Shown: positions 1-8,300 of the stretch, piece by piece
How positions within the stretch are numbered: the stretch's first letter is position 1
Layout: each line of letters begins with the position of its first letter
Assembly: GCA_900313845.1 (NCBI GenBank)
Contig: OMTC01000024.1
Coordinates: 1-12,106 of the forward strand
Length of the DNA stretch: 12,106 bases
From: an uncultured Prevotellaceae bacterium
GTDB taxonomy: Bacteria > Bacteroidota > Bacteroidia > Bacteroidales > Bacteroidaceae
Reading direction: 5' to 3'
Translations under genes and position numbers: made by a program
Notes under the pieces: model-generated
The model's database searches: none
The model's input: only the letters and a program-made list of their open reading frames with translations
What the model was told of the DNA's origin: nothing

Positions 1-158
1 CGGAAAATTTTCGAAAAATCGGAAATTTTTGGCTCAACGTAGCCAATTTTTTAAGAATTATCGGATGAAAAGAATCATTCTTTTCTGTTTTTCCGTTCTA
101 TTCCGTTTTTTCCGTTGTTCCTTTAAAATCCTTTAAATCCCTGATTATTTTTCACTTT
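1..158. other. A/T-rich non-coding left edge with short repeats
   Basis: No gene is visible in this stretch. It contains three copies of TTCCGTT (starting at 91, 101 and 110), two near copies of CTTTAAAATC (121-139), and a perfect 9-bp inverted repeat GAAAAGAAT / ATTCTTTTC around a single central base (67-85). Runs of TTTTCACT-like sequence begin near 149 and continue into the end of the neighbouring minus-strand ORF. Such low-complexity repeats are common between Bacteroidota genes. I see no convincing terminator for the minus-strand gene that ends at 159. Confidence 0.5.
29..52 (+). terminator. possible weak intrinsic terminator
   Basis: A 6-bp perfect stem TTGGCT / AGCCAA (29-34 and 41-46) with a 6-nt loop is followed directly by TTTTTT on the plus strand. 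This is the shape of an intrinsic terminator for a plus-strand gene that would lie left of the window. The stem is short and that gene is not visible, so the call is tentative. Confidence 0.3.
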
Positions 159-899
159 TCACTCTTCATTTTTCACTTTACTCCCCTCGCCCTTTGGAGA
201 GGGGCTGGGGGTGAGGCTTTCTTGTATTTTCCTCTTCACGTAGTCACCATATTTTGAGCCTGGCAAATCCCCATGTCGCTGAATGCACATCACCGCATCC
301 TGATAGCCTTTAGGCATTTGTCGGTAGCCACCGTATTGCTGCACCCATCCCATGTATTGCATGAAGCCTTGCACGTCACCCTTCAGCATCAACTGCCCCA
401 TGAAGTAGTCGAGCGCCATCTTGTTGTCGGGATTGTTGACAAACAGTCGCCCCAGCATCTTGTCCATTTCGGGATAACTGAACAGAAAATCCTCCTTGAA
501 GCGCAGTCGCCGCAGTCGTCCCCATTCAGGATGAGCATTGATGCGCGACTCCTTGTAGAGGTATGTCTCCGCATCCTCAGCCCATGCACGGTAGAAGAGG
601 CTCTTCTTCAGCAGTGCCAGATGCTTCTTCGCAACGGCGTATTTCCCATTGATAATAGCACATTCCGCCAGTCGTTTCTCGCAGCGTCCACTTTTCCGAT
701 AATTCAGAATGGATTCCTGCACATCGAACATGTAGCGTTGTGCTGAATTCACCATGCCTAAGCGATAGAATGCTTCTGCTGTAGGAAGGTCGCTCGTCAA
801 GTCGCGAATCATCGGCATCAGCAGAGCGTCCTCTCCACTTTGGTAGAAATCGAACATCCGTTCTGCCAACTGCCGTTTCATTGCCAGTGCCAAGTTCAC
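159..899 (-). CDS. DUF6057-type protein, C-terminal soluble part (split gene)
   Basis: This 246-codon ORF encodes a soluble, helix-rich, probably TPR-like region with many Leu, Ala and aromatic residues and no membrane segment. It resembles the C-terminal half of DUF6057 proteins, a Bacteroidota family of unknown function that I recall as single chains of about 550 residues. The membrane half is the ORF just upstream (896-1813), and together they give about 551 codons. The first possible start is GTG at 899-897, which shares the bases GTGA with the upstream stop TGA. There is no recognisable ribosome binding site of its own, so expression would need translational coupling or frameshifting. 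The last ~18 residues come from a dispersed repeat, so the original stop was probably near 215. Possibly half of a pseudogene. Confidence 0.6.
   Translation of the reverse strand: MNLALAMKRQLAERMFDFYQSGEDALLMPMIRDLTSDLPTAEAFYRLGMVNSAQRYMFDVQESILNYRKSGRCEKRLAECAIINGKYAVAKKHLALLKKSLFYRAWAEDAETYLYKESRINAHPEWGRLRRLRFKEDFLFSYPEMDKMLGRLFVNNPDNKMALDYFMGQLMLKGDVQGFMQYMGWVQQYGGYRQMPKGYQDAVMCIQRHGDLPGSKYGDYVKRKIQESLTPSPSPKGEGSKVKNEE
182..216. repeat. GC-rich dispersed palindromic repeat fused to the end of an ORF
   Basis: This G/C-rich block stands out from its A/T-rich surroundings. It holds a perfect 6-bp inverted repeat CCCCTC / GAGGGG (183-188 and 199-204) followed by a G-rich arm. Read on the minus strand it encodes the residues LTPSPSPKGEGS at the end of the DUF6057-type ORF. 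Near-identical tails are familiar at the ends of unrelated hypothetical proteins in many bacteria, where ORFs run into a dispersed repeat of this type; that recognition is from memory. The block is therefore best read as a mobile or dispersed palindromic element, not as protein domain sequence. Confidence 0.6.
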
Positions 900-1813
900 A
901 GCCTGTGATACTTCTCAGCACGGCGTATCACCTCATCCCATTGTTCATGGCGAATGAGTGCATCCTGTCGAATCAGTTCGTATTTCTCCTTGTCGTACAT
1001 ACCTCTGACGAAGAAACAGATATCTACGAAGAGAAACAGGTAGCAGATGCAGCGAACAGCCATGTTGGGAGATACCCATTTGGAGGAAGTATGGCTCCTA
1101 CTGATCATGAGGCTCAATAAGAGGATGACAAGAGGAATGAGCCACATCATCGTTGGAATCTCCATCAGCCTTCGGTAGTAACCAATGCCCAGCATCACGT
1201 TGACGAATGGGTATTGTTGCAGCACCGTTCTGTATGCCAAGAGTTGAGTGACAAACAGTATGCTCAGCATCCACCAACTATTGCGACCTAAGTGCATCAC
1301 CCTCAATCCCGCATAGAGCCACGCCATAGGTCCTAAGCACCAGTAGAGTAGGGGAAAGAGAACCACATCCGCCCACATCCATTTCCCCTTCATCGTGTTG
1401 GCAGCCAACAGTGTCAGCAGCAGTGCCACCGTGTAGGAAAGCAACACACTTTCATCTCCCTGCAATCTCAGGAGCATGGCTATAGGGATGAGACTCAGTA
1501 TCAATGCGACAAGATTTCCTTGGCAGGCATGGAACACAGCTCTCTGCACCCCTACCGTGAGCAGCGCAAGGATGGTGGCACCCACCCAAGGAATGTAGTA
1601 GAACTGCGTGAGAAATTCCCCCAGATAGTCTGCCAGTCCACCAGCCACACTGATTCGCTCCAAGAAATAATCACCTGTCAGCAAGAACAACTGATATTGC
1701 TCCTGATACGATAGGGCATGAGGATAAGTCCATAGCCAATGCAGCAGCACCACTATCCCTAAGAGTGCTGAGATTGCCCATGATTCATACTTGATGCCTC
1801 CTTTGTTTCCCAT
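896..1813 (-). CDS. DUF6057-type membrane protein, N-terminal part (split gene)
   Basis: This 305-codon ORF encodes a polytopic inner-membrane protein. I see about eight hydrophobic segments, beginning near residues 10-30 and ending around 255-270, followed by a charged helix (KEKYELIRQDALIRHEQWDE). The conserved-looking stretch with FLLTGDYFLERISVAGGLADY, here given in pieces as FLLTGDYFLER and GGLADYLGEF (about residues 43-68), is what I associate with DUF6057; the function is unknown. The chain stops at TGA (898-896) in the middle of the usual helical linker and the family sequence resumes one frame over in the next ORF. About ten residues expected at the junction appear to be missing. The start ATG at 1813 lies about 50 nt below a promoter-like sequence, and the gene is separated from the Sus operon by a terminator, so it is an independent unit. 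Confidence 0.65.
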   Translation of the reverse strand: MGNKGGIKYESWAISALLGIVVLLHWLWTYPHALSYQEQYQLFLLTGDYFLERISVAGGLADYLGEFLTQFYYIPWVGATILALLTVGVQRAVFHACQGNLVALILSLIPIAMLLRLQGDESVLLSYTVALLLTLLAANTMKGKWMWADVVLFPLLYWCLGPMAWLYAGLRVMHLGRNSWWMLSILFVTQLLAYRTVLQQYPFVNVMLGIGYYRRLMEIPTMMWLIPLVILLLSLMISRSHTSSKWVSPNMAVRCICYLFLFVDICFFVRGMYDKEKYELIRQDALIRHEQWDEVIRRAEKYHRL

Positions 1814-1863
1814 AATTGCGGATGAGTAAGAAAACCTGATGCTTTCGTTTTGCTTTAAGCATG

Positions 1864-1895
1864 CAAAGGTAGGGATAATATTCGATATAACCTAA
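1864..1895 (-). promoter_or_regulatory. promoter for the DUF6057-type gene
   Basis: On the minus strand TACCTTTG (1871-1864) matches the Bacteroidota -7 consensus TAnnTTTG exactly. TTAG (1895-1892), 20 nt upstream, matches three of four bases of the -33 consensus TTTG. The start codon follows after about 50 nt, and the operon terminator lies just upstream, which fits a new transcription unit. Confidence 0.6.
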
Positions 1896-1906
1896 TCTGT
1901 GTCTTC

Positions 1907-1946
1907 AAAAAGCTCCGCCCCAGCAGCCAAACTGCCAAGGCGGAGC
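1907..1946 (-). terminator. intrinsic terminator of the SusC-SusD-lipoprotein operon
   Basis: A perfect 8-bp G/C-rich stem GCTCCGCC / GGCGGAGC (1939-1946 with 1912-1919) encloses a smaller GCAG / CTGC stem and is followed on the minus strand by TTTTT (1911-1907). It begins 23 nt after the stop codon of the lipoprotein gene. Confidence 0.85.
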
Positions 1947-1969
1947 AAGAATGTTAGACGGATCATCTT

Positions 1970-3478
1970 TTATTTCTTAGCCTTGAAGTGCCAGAAGGTA
2001 GCTTCACCCCAGTTTCCAAGACCTGCGAAGTCACCCTTGTCTGGATAAACGAGACACATTCTGTCGTTCGTCAGATAAACAACTTCGAAGGTAGTTGGGA
2101 ATGCTGTTGGCACACCATTCTGCTTCCAGTTGATTTCGTATGGCCAAAGAATGGTTCCAGCTGTGGTCTTCAGGTTGGCAACCTTCCATTCGTTCGCCAC
2201 CTTAGGGTCAAACTCGTATGTACCGCTGTTGATGACAGAACCGTCGCCAGCATGACGAACGATTGTACCTTCGTTGCTGAGGGTGAAGTAAGCATTCATG
2301 CTTTCATCACCATGAGCCTTACCATCGTTGGTGTGGCCAAGCTGATCCATGAACTCAGCTTCAGAAGTAACACCCCACCATTTGCCGTTGCTGCTGATAC
2401 CTACGTCTGCACCGCTGCCGCCGCAGTATCCCATGTTACCCCAAACGACACCGTCAGTTGCTTCAGTATCCCAAGTCCAGTCTTTCTTGGCATCCTTGCC
2501 GTAGCCAACAGCCATACCTTCAATGTCTGTGTTGCTTGCAAAGTGCCAGAACGTAGCTTCGCCCCAGTTGCCGAGGCTACCGAATTCGCCCTTGTCAGGA
2601 TAAACAAGGCAGAGCTTTTCGGCTGTGAGGTAGCAGATGTCGAACTTAGTAGGGTAAGGATTCTGGCCATTCGTTTTCCAGTTAATCTCATAAGGCCAGA
2701 GGATAGCACCTTCAGAAGTGATGAGGTCACCCACTTTCCATGCATCAGGGTTGCTTGGGTCGTAGTTCTCAACCTTGTAAGTACCTTGACGAATCACATT
2801 GCCATCCTTGTCGTAGCAAACGATTACGCCTTCGTCATTGATAACCATAGTAGCATCCAAGCTTTCGTCACCGATGAATCCGTCGGCTGCGTGGTCGCCC
2901 TGAGTGAGGAAATCCTCTTCGCTCTTGACACCCCACCATTTGCCGTTGCTGCTGATACCTACATCAGAACCCTTGCCGCCGCAGTAACCCATGTTACCCC
3001 AAACTACACTGTCTGGTGCGGTGCTATCCCACTTCCATACTTTGCTGCCGTAAGCATCGCTGGCAAGCAGGCGGATTTCTGGGTCGAGTTCCTGCTGAAC
3101 ATACACGTTGAAAGTCTTGTCGATTTCAACAGGCTGGTTGTCGGAGCCAATGAAACGGATATACACTTTCTGGTTAGGATCAGAACCACGCTTTGGTTTC
3201 AGAACGAATGAACCGCTCGTACCATGAGCAAGCATGTTCTCTGCGCCAGTGCTCAAAAAGTTGTAGATAGTTACAGGCACAGCAGGATTGGTCTTGAATG
3301 TAAAGTAGTTGCCGTCGGCTGCTACATTACCTTCTGCGTCTGTTTGGATGAAAGAGATGGCATTGTCAATCTCGCTGCTTGTCACAGTGTAGAGATCAAG
3401 ATCCTTTTCTTCTTTGATTGGGTCGCAAGAAACGAGTAATCCTGCGGCTGCCATGAAGAATAATATAGTTTTTTTCAT
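1970..3478 (-). CDS. surface lipoprotein with tandem domains, probable glycan-binding protein (SusE/SusF position)
   Basis: This 502-residue protein is the third gene of the Sus operon, 28 nt below susD, where SusE/SusF-type surface glycan-binding proteins usually sit. It starts with a lipoprotein signal (AAAGLLVSC, lipid Cys18) followed by DPIKEEKDLD, an acidic stretch that fits the Bacteroidota surface-export signal. Residues 25-128 look like an Ig-like SusE-type N-terminal domain. Residues 146-313 and 332-498 are two copies of one domain; shared motifs include VVWGNMGYCGG, DVGISSNGKWWGV, ILWPYEINWK, CLVYPDKG and GNWGEATFWHF. The many exposed-type Trp and Tyr residues suit carbohydrate binding, and the late strands recall lipocalin-like folds, but I cannot name the family. 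Start ATG at 3478 is chosen because the signal peptide begins there. Function is inferred from position, export signal and aromatic content. Confidence 0.8.
   Translation of the reverse strand: MKKTILFFMAAAGLLVSCDPIKEEKDLDLYTVTSSEIDNAISFIQTDAEGNVAADGNYFTFKTNPAVPVTIYNFLSTGAENMLAHGTSGSFVLKPKRGSDPNQKVYIRFIGSDNQPVEIDKTFNVYVQQELDPEIRLLASDAYGSKVWKWDSTAPDSVVWGNMGYCGGKGSDVGISSNGKWWGVKSEEDFLTQGDHAADGFIGDESLDATMVINDEGVIVCYDKDGNVIRQGTYKVENYDPSNPDAWKVGDLITSEGAILWPYEINWKTNGQNPYPTKFDICYLTAEKLCLVYPDKGEFGSLGNWGEATFWHFASNTDIEGMAVGYGKDAKKDWTWDTEATDGVVWGNMGYCGGSGADVGISSNGKWWGVTSEAEFMDQLGHTNDGKAHGDESMNAYFTLSNEGTIVRHAGDGSVINSGTYEFDPKVANEWKVANLKTTAGTILWPYEINWKQNGVPTAFPTTFEVVYLTNDRMCLVYPDKGDFAGLGNWGEATFWHFKAKK
1985..2485 (-). 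repeat. second copy of the duplicated domain in the surface lipoprotein
   Basis: Encodes residues 332-498. It aligns with residues 146-313 at an offset of 185-186 residues. A stretch of 35 identical bases (2370-2404, matching 2928-2962) shows that the two copies are close at the DNA level as well, pointing to fairly recent duplication or gene conversion. Confidence 0.85.
2540..3043 (-). repeat. first copy of the duplicated domain in the surface lipoprotein
   Basis: Encodes residues 146-313. It shares with the second copy the GYCGG cysteine motif, the GKWWGV motif, the PYEINWK motif and the terminal GEATFWHF motif. The variable parts are loops such as QGDHAADGFIGDES versus LGHTNDGKAHGDES, which could tune ligand preference. 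Confidence 0.85.
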
Positions 3479-3506
3479 AAGATATGTTTCTTTTAGTAGT
3501 TAAGAA

Positions 3507-5342
3507 TTAATAAGCAGGAGTACCCGACATATTAGCATCTGCAACGGAACCGCCCCATCCAGCATTCTGCTTGAGGATGTTCTCGTCGTTCGTAATACTA
3601 ATCTGAGAAGGAGGTATTTGTAAGAAGCCATCGGTTGCAGCATAGCGCTTTGCCCAGCTCGAAGCAGCATGGTGCATCGTGGTCCAGCGGCCTGTGTAGT
3701 TCACGCGAGTGCCATTCTGCTTTTCGAGTGCAACGGCAGCTTCGCAAGTCTCACCACCATTCTTGCCCGACCAGCGGCGCAGGTCGTTGAAGCGAAGACC
3801 TTCGCCAGCAAGCTCAAAGCGACGCTCGTCCTTGATGTTCTGCCAGTTATAAGTGGTTGCAGGCAATTTTGCACGGGCACGAACAACATTCATCTGGTCG
3901 GCTGTACCTGTCAACTCTGAATGCATCAGCATCACGTCGGCAAGACGGAGAAGCATGATGTCAGTGTAGTGGTCACCTTGGAATGAGTTGTCGTTTGGTG
4001 CGCCAGTGTCTGTGTTGGTTGCACGATAAACGCCCCACCATGTGTAGTTCTTGTTGAAGTCGTCGAAGCTTGAACCTGAAGCTGTCACAGGCATCCACTT
4101 CTTGTTGTAGTAGCCAGCGTCCTCAGAGCAGGAAGTTGTGAAGACAAATCCAGTAAGCTCTGTCTGAGCATCGAGAATGGTTGCTCTCTTTCGAGAGTCG
4201 GTGTCGCTCCATTCATCCCACAGATTGGCATTGATGGTACCCTGGCCCCAGCCTTGTCCGAATGGAAGTGAGCCTTTGTCGCCATTGATGTGGCCCTGGC
4301 CGTCATCATCGCAACGCAGACCGCAATAGAGAGATGTCATGTTGGTAAAGCCCATACCGATATTACCATTCCATGAACCTGCATTCATGAACTGAACCTG
4401 GAACATTTCTTCTTCGTTACCATTGCCAGCCCAGAAGTCACCGTCTTCAGCCAAGTCTCTCACATAGAAGTAGTCTGGAGCAGACAGAGTGTTAGTGTAT
4501 TGCCAAAGCAGGCGGAAGTCCTTCACGAGCTTGTAACCACCATTCTCAATGGCATCAGAGAGTGCATTCACAACGCTATCCTTCGTCAATGCGCCATAAA
4601 CACCTTCCTGCTCAGGAAGAGTAACTGCTTTGAGGTCAGCCTTAGCCAATTCACCAGCCTTCTTGTAGAAACCTTCGTAGAACATATAGGCACGTCCGAG
4701 CATACCTTCAGCAGCAGCCTTTGTAGCATGACCGTCGCCACGGGTGGTTGCACCATGCTGCATCAAGTTCTTTGCACTCACGAAGTCAGCAATGATGTGA
4801 GGCCAAATCACTGTTTCAGCATCTGCTTGAGGACATGGGTCTGGAGCAGCAGCAGCCCAGTATGCAGGAATGTTTCCCCAGAATTGAGAACCCCACATGT
4901 AGAACAAGCCACGCATGAAGTATGCTTCACCCAAAAGCTGATTTCGAGTAGATTCATTGCCTGTCCAGTCGAAAGCGTCAACTGAGTAGATGATGGCACT
5001 GGCACGAGCAATACCAACGTAAGTGTTGTGCCAAGCATTGTCGAAAATGGATTCCTTGTTCACCATCAAGTGGCCGATTGCGTGACATTCAACGTCGCCA
5101 GTACCACCTGCACCGTTTGCATCGTCCGACATGATGTAGTTCACAAACCAAGGAGACTGAAGAGGGTCGGTGCTGAATTGGTTCATCACGCCATACAAGG
5201 CTGCCAGCTCCTTGTTGAGGTCTTTTGCTACAGCAGGGAAGTTACCTGTGTTGGCTTCTGTATAGTTTTCGGAATCGAGGAAGTCCTCACAGGATGAAAG
5301 GGTGAAGCCAGCCGCGATTGCTAATAAATATATCTTTTTCAT
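3507..5342 (-). CDS. SusD/RagB family outer-membrane lipoprotein
   Basis: This 611-residue protein is the SusD partner that caps the SusC transporter and binds the incoming ligand at the cell surface. It has a lipoprotein signal ending LSSC (lipid Cys18) followed by acidic EDFLDSE. Family features are visible along the chain: the TPR-type helix GEAYFMRGLFYMW (138-150) leading to WGNIP, LLRLADVMLMHSE (464-476), the hallmark ERRFELAGEGLRFNDLRRW (506-524), and the closing LQIPPSQ (574-580) and LKQNAGW (590-596). It ends with about 15 extra residues rich in Gly, Ser and Asn. It lies 24 nt after the susC stop, so the two are co-transcribed. No Shine-Dalgarno sequence precedes the ATG, which is normal for Bacteroidota. 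Ligand cannot be deduced from the sequence. Confidence 0.93.
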   Translation of the reverse strand: MKKIYLLAIAAGFTLSSCEDFLDSENYTEANTGNFPAVAKDLNKELAALYGVMNQFSTDPLQSPWFVNYIMSDDANGAGGTGDVECHAIGHLMVNKESIFDNAWHNTYVGIARASAIIYSVDAFDWTGNESTRNQLLGEAYFMRGLFYMWGSQFWGNIPAYWAAAAPDPCPQADAETVIWPHIIADFVSAKNLMQHGATTRGDGHATKAAAEGMLGRAYMFYEGFYKKAGELAKADLKAVTLPEQEGVYGALTKDSVVNALSDAIENGGYKLVKDFRLLWQYTNTLSAPDYFYVRDLAEDGDFWAGNGNEEEMFQVQFMNAGSWNGNIGMGFTNMTSLYCGLRCDDDGQGHINGDKGSLPFGQGWGQGTINANLWDEWSDTDSRKRATILDAQTELTGFVFTTSCSEDAGYYNKKWMPVTASGSSFDDFNKNYTWWGVYRATNTDTGAPNDNSFQGDHYTDIMLLRLADVMLMHSELTGTADQMNVVRARAKLPATTYNWQNIKDERRFELAGEGLRFNDLRRWSGKNGGETCEAAVALEKQNGTRVNYTGRWTTMHHAASSWAKRYAATDGFLQIPPSQISITNDENILKQNAGWGGSVADANMSGTPAY

Positions 5343-5366
5343 ATAAATCTTTTAGTTTTTAGTTGT

Positions 5367-8300
5367 TTATTTCACCTCAGAGATAATCACTGAGCGGCTC
5401 ATCTCTGCATCCTTGAAGTACATGTAGTCAACGCCACCCTTAGAGTCGAGTACAAGACGGCTTGCTGGAATTCCGCATTCCTTTGTCAAAACGTCATACA
5501 CTGCCTGAGCACGCTGCTGAGCAAGCTTGGCATTGATTTCAGGGTTGCCAGTCTGCTGGTCTGCATAGCCTGTGATGGCGAACTTCTTGCCTTCGGCTGC
5601 CTTAATCATGGTAGCAACATTGCCGATGTTCACGCGCTCACGGTTCACAACGACTGTCTTGTTGATGTCGAAGTTCACGAGGTAAGGGAAAGTAATCACT
5701 TCCTTCTTCGTAATCACTTCCTTTTCCTTTGCTGGAGTAGGAGCGTTCTTCAGACGGTTGTTCTCAGCACGGAGCTGTTCGATTTCGCTGTTCAGACGGT
5801 TGATTTCGTCGTTGTCGCGGATGATAACTGGAGCAGGACCAGCTGTCTTGTGATCTCTCTTGTCGCTAAACTTAACACTTAAACCAACGAGGAATGTGCG
5901 AGAGGATGGATAGAGACCTACGTCAACACCACGGATGAAGTTCTGGTTGTCCTGACTCTTACCAGCGTCGGAAGTACATTCAGGGTCAACACCTGTGTAT
6001 TTTGTGAATGTGTAGAGGTTCTGAGCCTGAACATAGAGGCGAAGCTGTTCGAAAAGATCATTCTTCCAAATCTTGGTGAAGTCGTAACCCAGTGTGATGT
6101 TCTGAATTCTGAAGTAGTCAGCATCCTGCATGTAGCGAGTTGATACCCACTGGTCTGCCTTTGCACCTACAGTGAGACGAGGCTGAGTGTTGCTCGTGCC
6201 TTCACCGTGCCAACGGTCGAATGCGTCAACCGTGTAGTTGTTGTAAGGGTTTGCAAGGAGAGCTGTACGGTAGCACTGCATGATTTGCTGGCCAAATGCA
6301 CCATAACCTGTTACGCTGAAGTCGAGGCCCTTGTATTCAAAACCTAAATTCACACCGAGAGTGAAGTCTGGATGAGGGTTACCAATGTCGTGGCGGTCAT
6401 TGTCGTAGTTGATGGTACCATCCTTGTCGAAATCGTCCCAAATAGGGTCGCCTGGCTGGGCATCATCGAGCACTGCCTGGCCAGCAGCACGTGCTGCATC
6501 AATCTGAGCTTGGCTCTGCCAAATGCCGCTATACGACATTCCGTAGAAATGACCAATTGGGTGACTCACTTCAACGAGAGATACGTAAGATGAGTTTTGG
6601 AACAACGAGCTATCGTATTTCTTGTCGTTACCAATCTTACCGCCCTGAGCTGCCAGACGGATGACTTCGTTCTTGTTCTTCGTGAAGTTCACGTTAGCGA
6701 AGTAGTTGAAGTTCTTGTTCACGCGCTGTCTCCAGCCGAGTCCGATTTCAATACCTGTGTTCTTGATGTCACCACCATTGATGACAGCAGGCTCTTCATA
6801 ACCTAACACTTCATTCATAGGAGCCTGAACCAACCAGTCCTTAGTCGTCTTCTTGTACCAGTCGAAAGCAACGGTCAATTTGCCACCGAAGAAGCGAGCA
6901 TCGAAACCGAAGTCGAGCTGTTCACTGGTTTCCCAAGTGACATCAGGGTTAGGAGCGTTCTTTGCGTATGCACCAGTGGTATAATTGTTACGACCTACTG
7001 TATAGATGTTATCGCTGCTGAACTTGTAGCCATAGTCAGCATAGCCTGAAGGTGAGTAGCCGATGTTCGAAAGGTAGGAGAATGGAGGAATCACGCAGTT
7101 ACCATTCTGACCCCAGCTACCACGAATCTTCAAGAAGTCGAGCCAAGAAGAAGCACCTTCCATGAATTTCTCATTGGTGATGACCCAACCTGCAGAAACT
7201 GAAGGGAAGTTACCCCAACGATGTCCTCCTGCAAAATTATTCGAACCATCACGACGGAAGATGGCTGTAATCATATACTTCTCGTCGTAGTTCCAGTTCA
7301 AACGGCCGAAGAATGAAGCGATGGTACCTCTGGTTGGATTGTCGTAACCGCTATGTCCCTGAAGGAACTTTGCTTCATAGTTGGTAGGGATGTTATAGTC
7401 CCATCCTTTCTGAACCATTGTGTTCACGTTGTCGCTTGGAACGGCAAAGTTCATGCTCATGCCTGTGCTCCAATTTGAACGCTCGATGGATTGACCAATG
7501 AGAACGTCGATGTTGTTCTTGGCAAAAGTAGGGAATGCGTATGACAAGGTGTTGTCAATGCTGAAGCTTGAACTCTGATCCTGCTGCATGCCTAAGTTAT
7601 AACCGTCACTTGAGTTTGTTGAGCTTTCAGAATGTGGCAACTGAACATTACGACTATTGCTTGCGCTATATCCTGCGTTGAATTGTCCACGGTACTTCAG
7701 GTTTTTCACTGGCTCAATAATCCAGTAGAATGTACCGCCTACGCCAAAGTCACGATTCTTGTTGATGGAGTTGAAACGACCATTGAGGAAACCGTTCAGA
7801 GGATTGGCGTAAATCATGTCGCTATAGCCCGAATTTTTGGTATATGCAGCCAAACTGCCATCAGCATTGTAAGGCTCTACCAATGGAGAAGCCACGTAAG
7901 CAGCCTGCATGATGTTCCAATATCCGTTGCCTTCAGCAAGGTCGTGGCTGCGATGATACCAGTACGACAAGTTTTCACCAACAGTGATGATGTTGTGAGT
8001 CTTGCCCTTCAGCAAAATGTGCTCGGAGTTGATACGACCACCATAGCGCTGATAGTAAGAAGCGTTGTCGGCACCCATGATACCTTCATTGCGGCTGTAG
8101 TTCACACTCATGGAGAACTTGGAACGCTCTGAACCACCATAGATAGTTGCTGCATGGCTGAACTGAAGCGCATTCTTGTTTTCATATTCCTTGAACCAGT
8201 CTGTGCCCTTCCAGCCATTGTTCACCTTGTCGAGAATGCTCTGAGGAACGAGGCTTGGCCAGTCGGTAGCTGTACCGTAAGTGTTGAAGTTCGTCTCGTT

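Noticed and set aside
1988..3211. Long plus-strand open frame of 407 codons
   Set aside because: It lies entirely antisense to the well-supported lipoprotein gene, and its translation shows no domain or export signal. Long antisense frames arise easily from the codon use of the sense gene.
5367..5870. OmpA-like region as a separate gene after SusC
   Set aside because: The frame is uninterrupted from the SusC barrel through the OmpA domain, there is no stop or signal peptide between them, and the next gene starts 24 nt after the shared stop.
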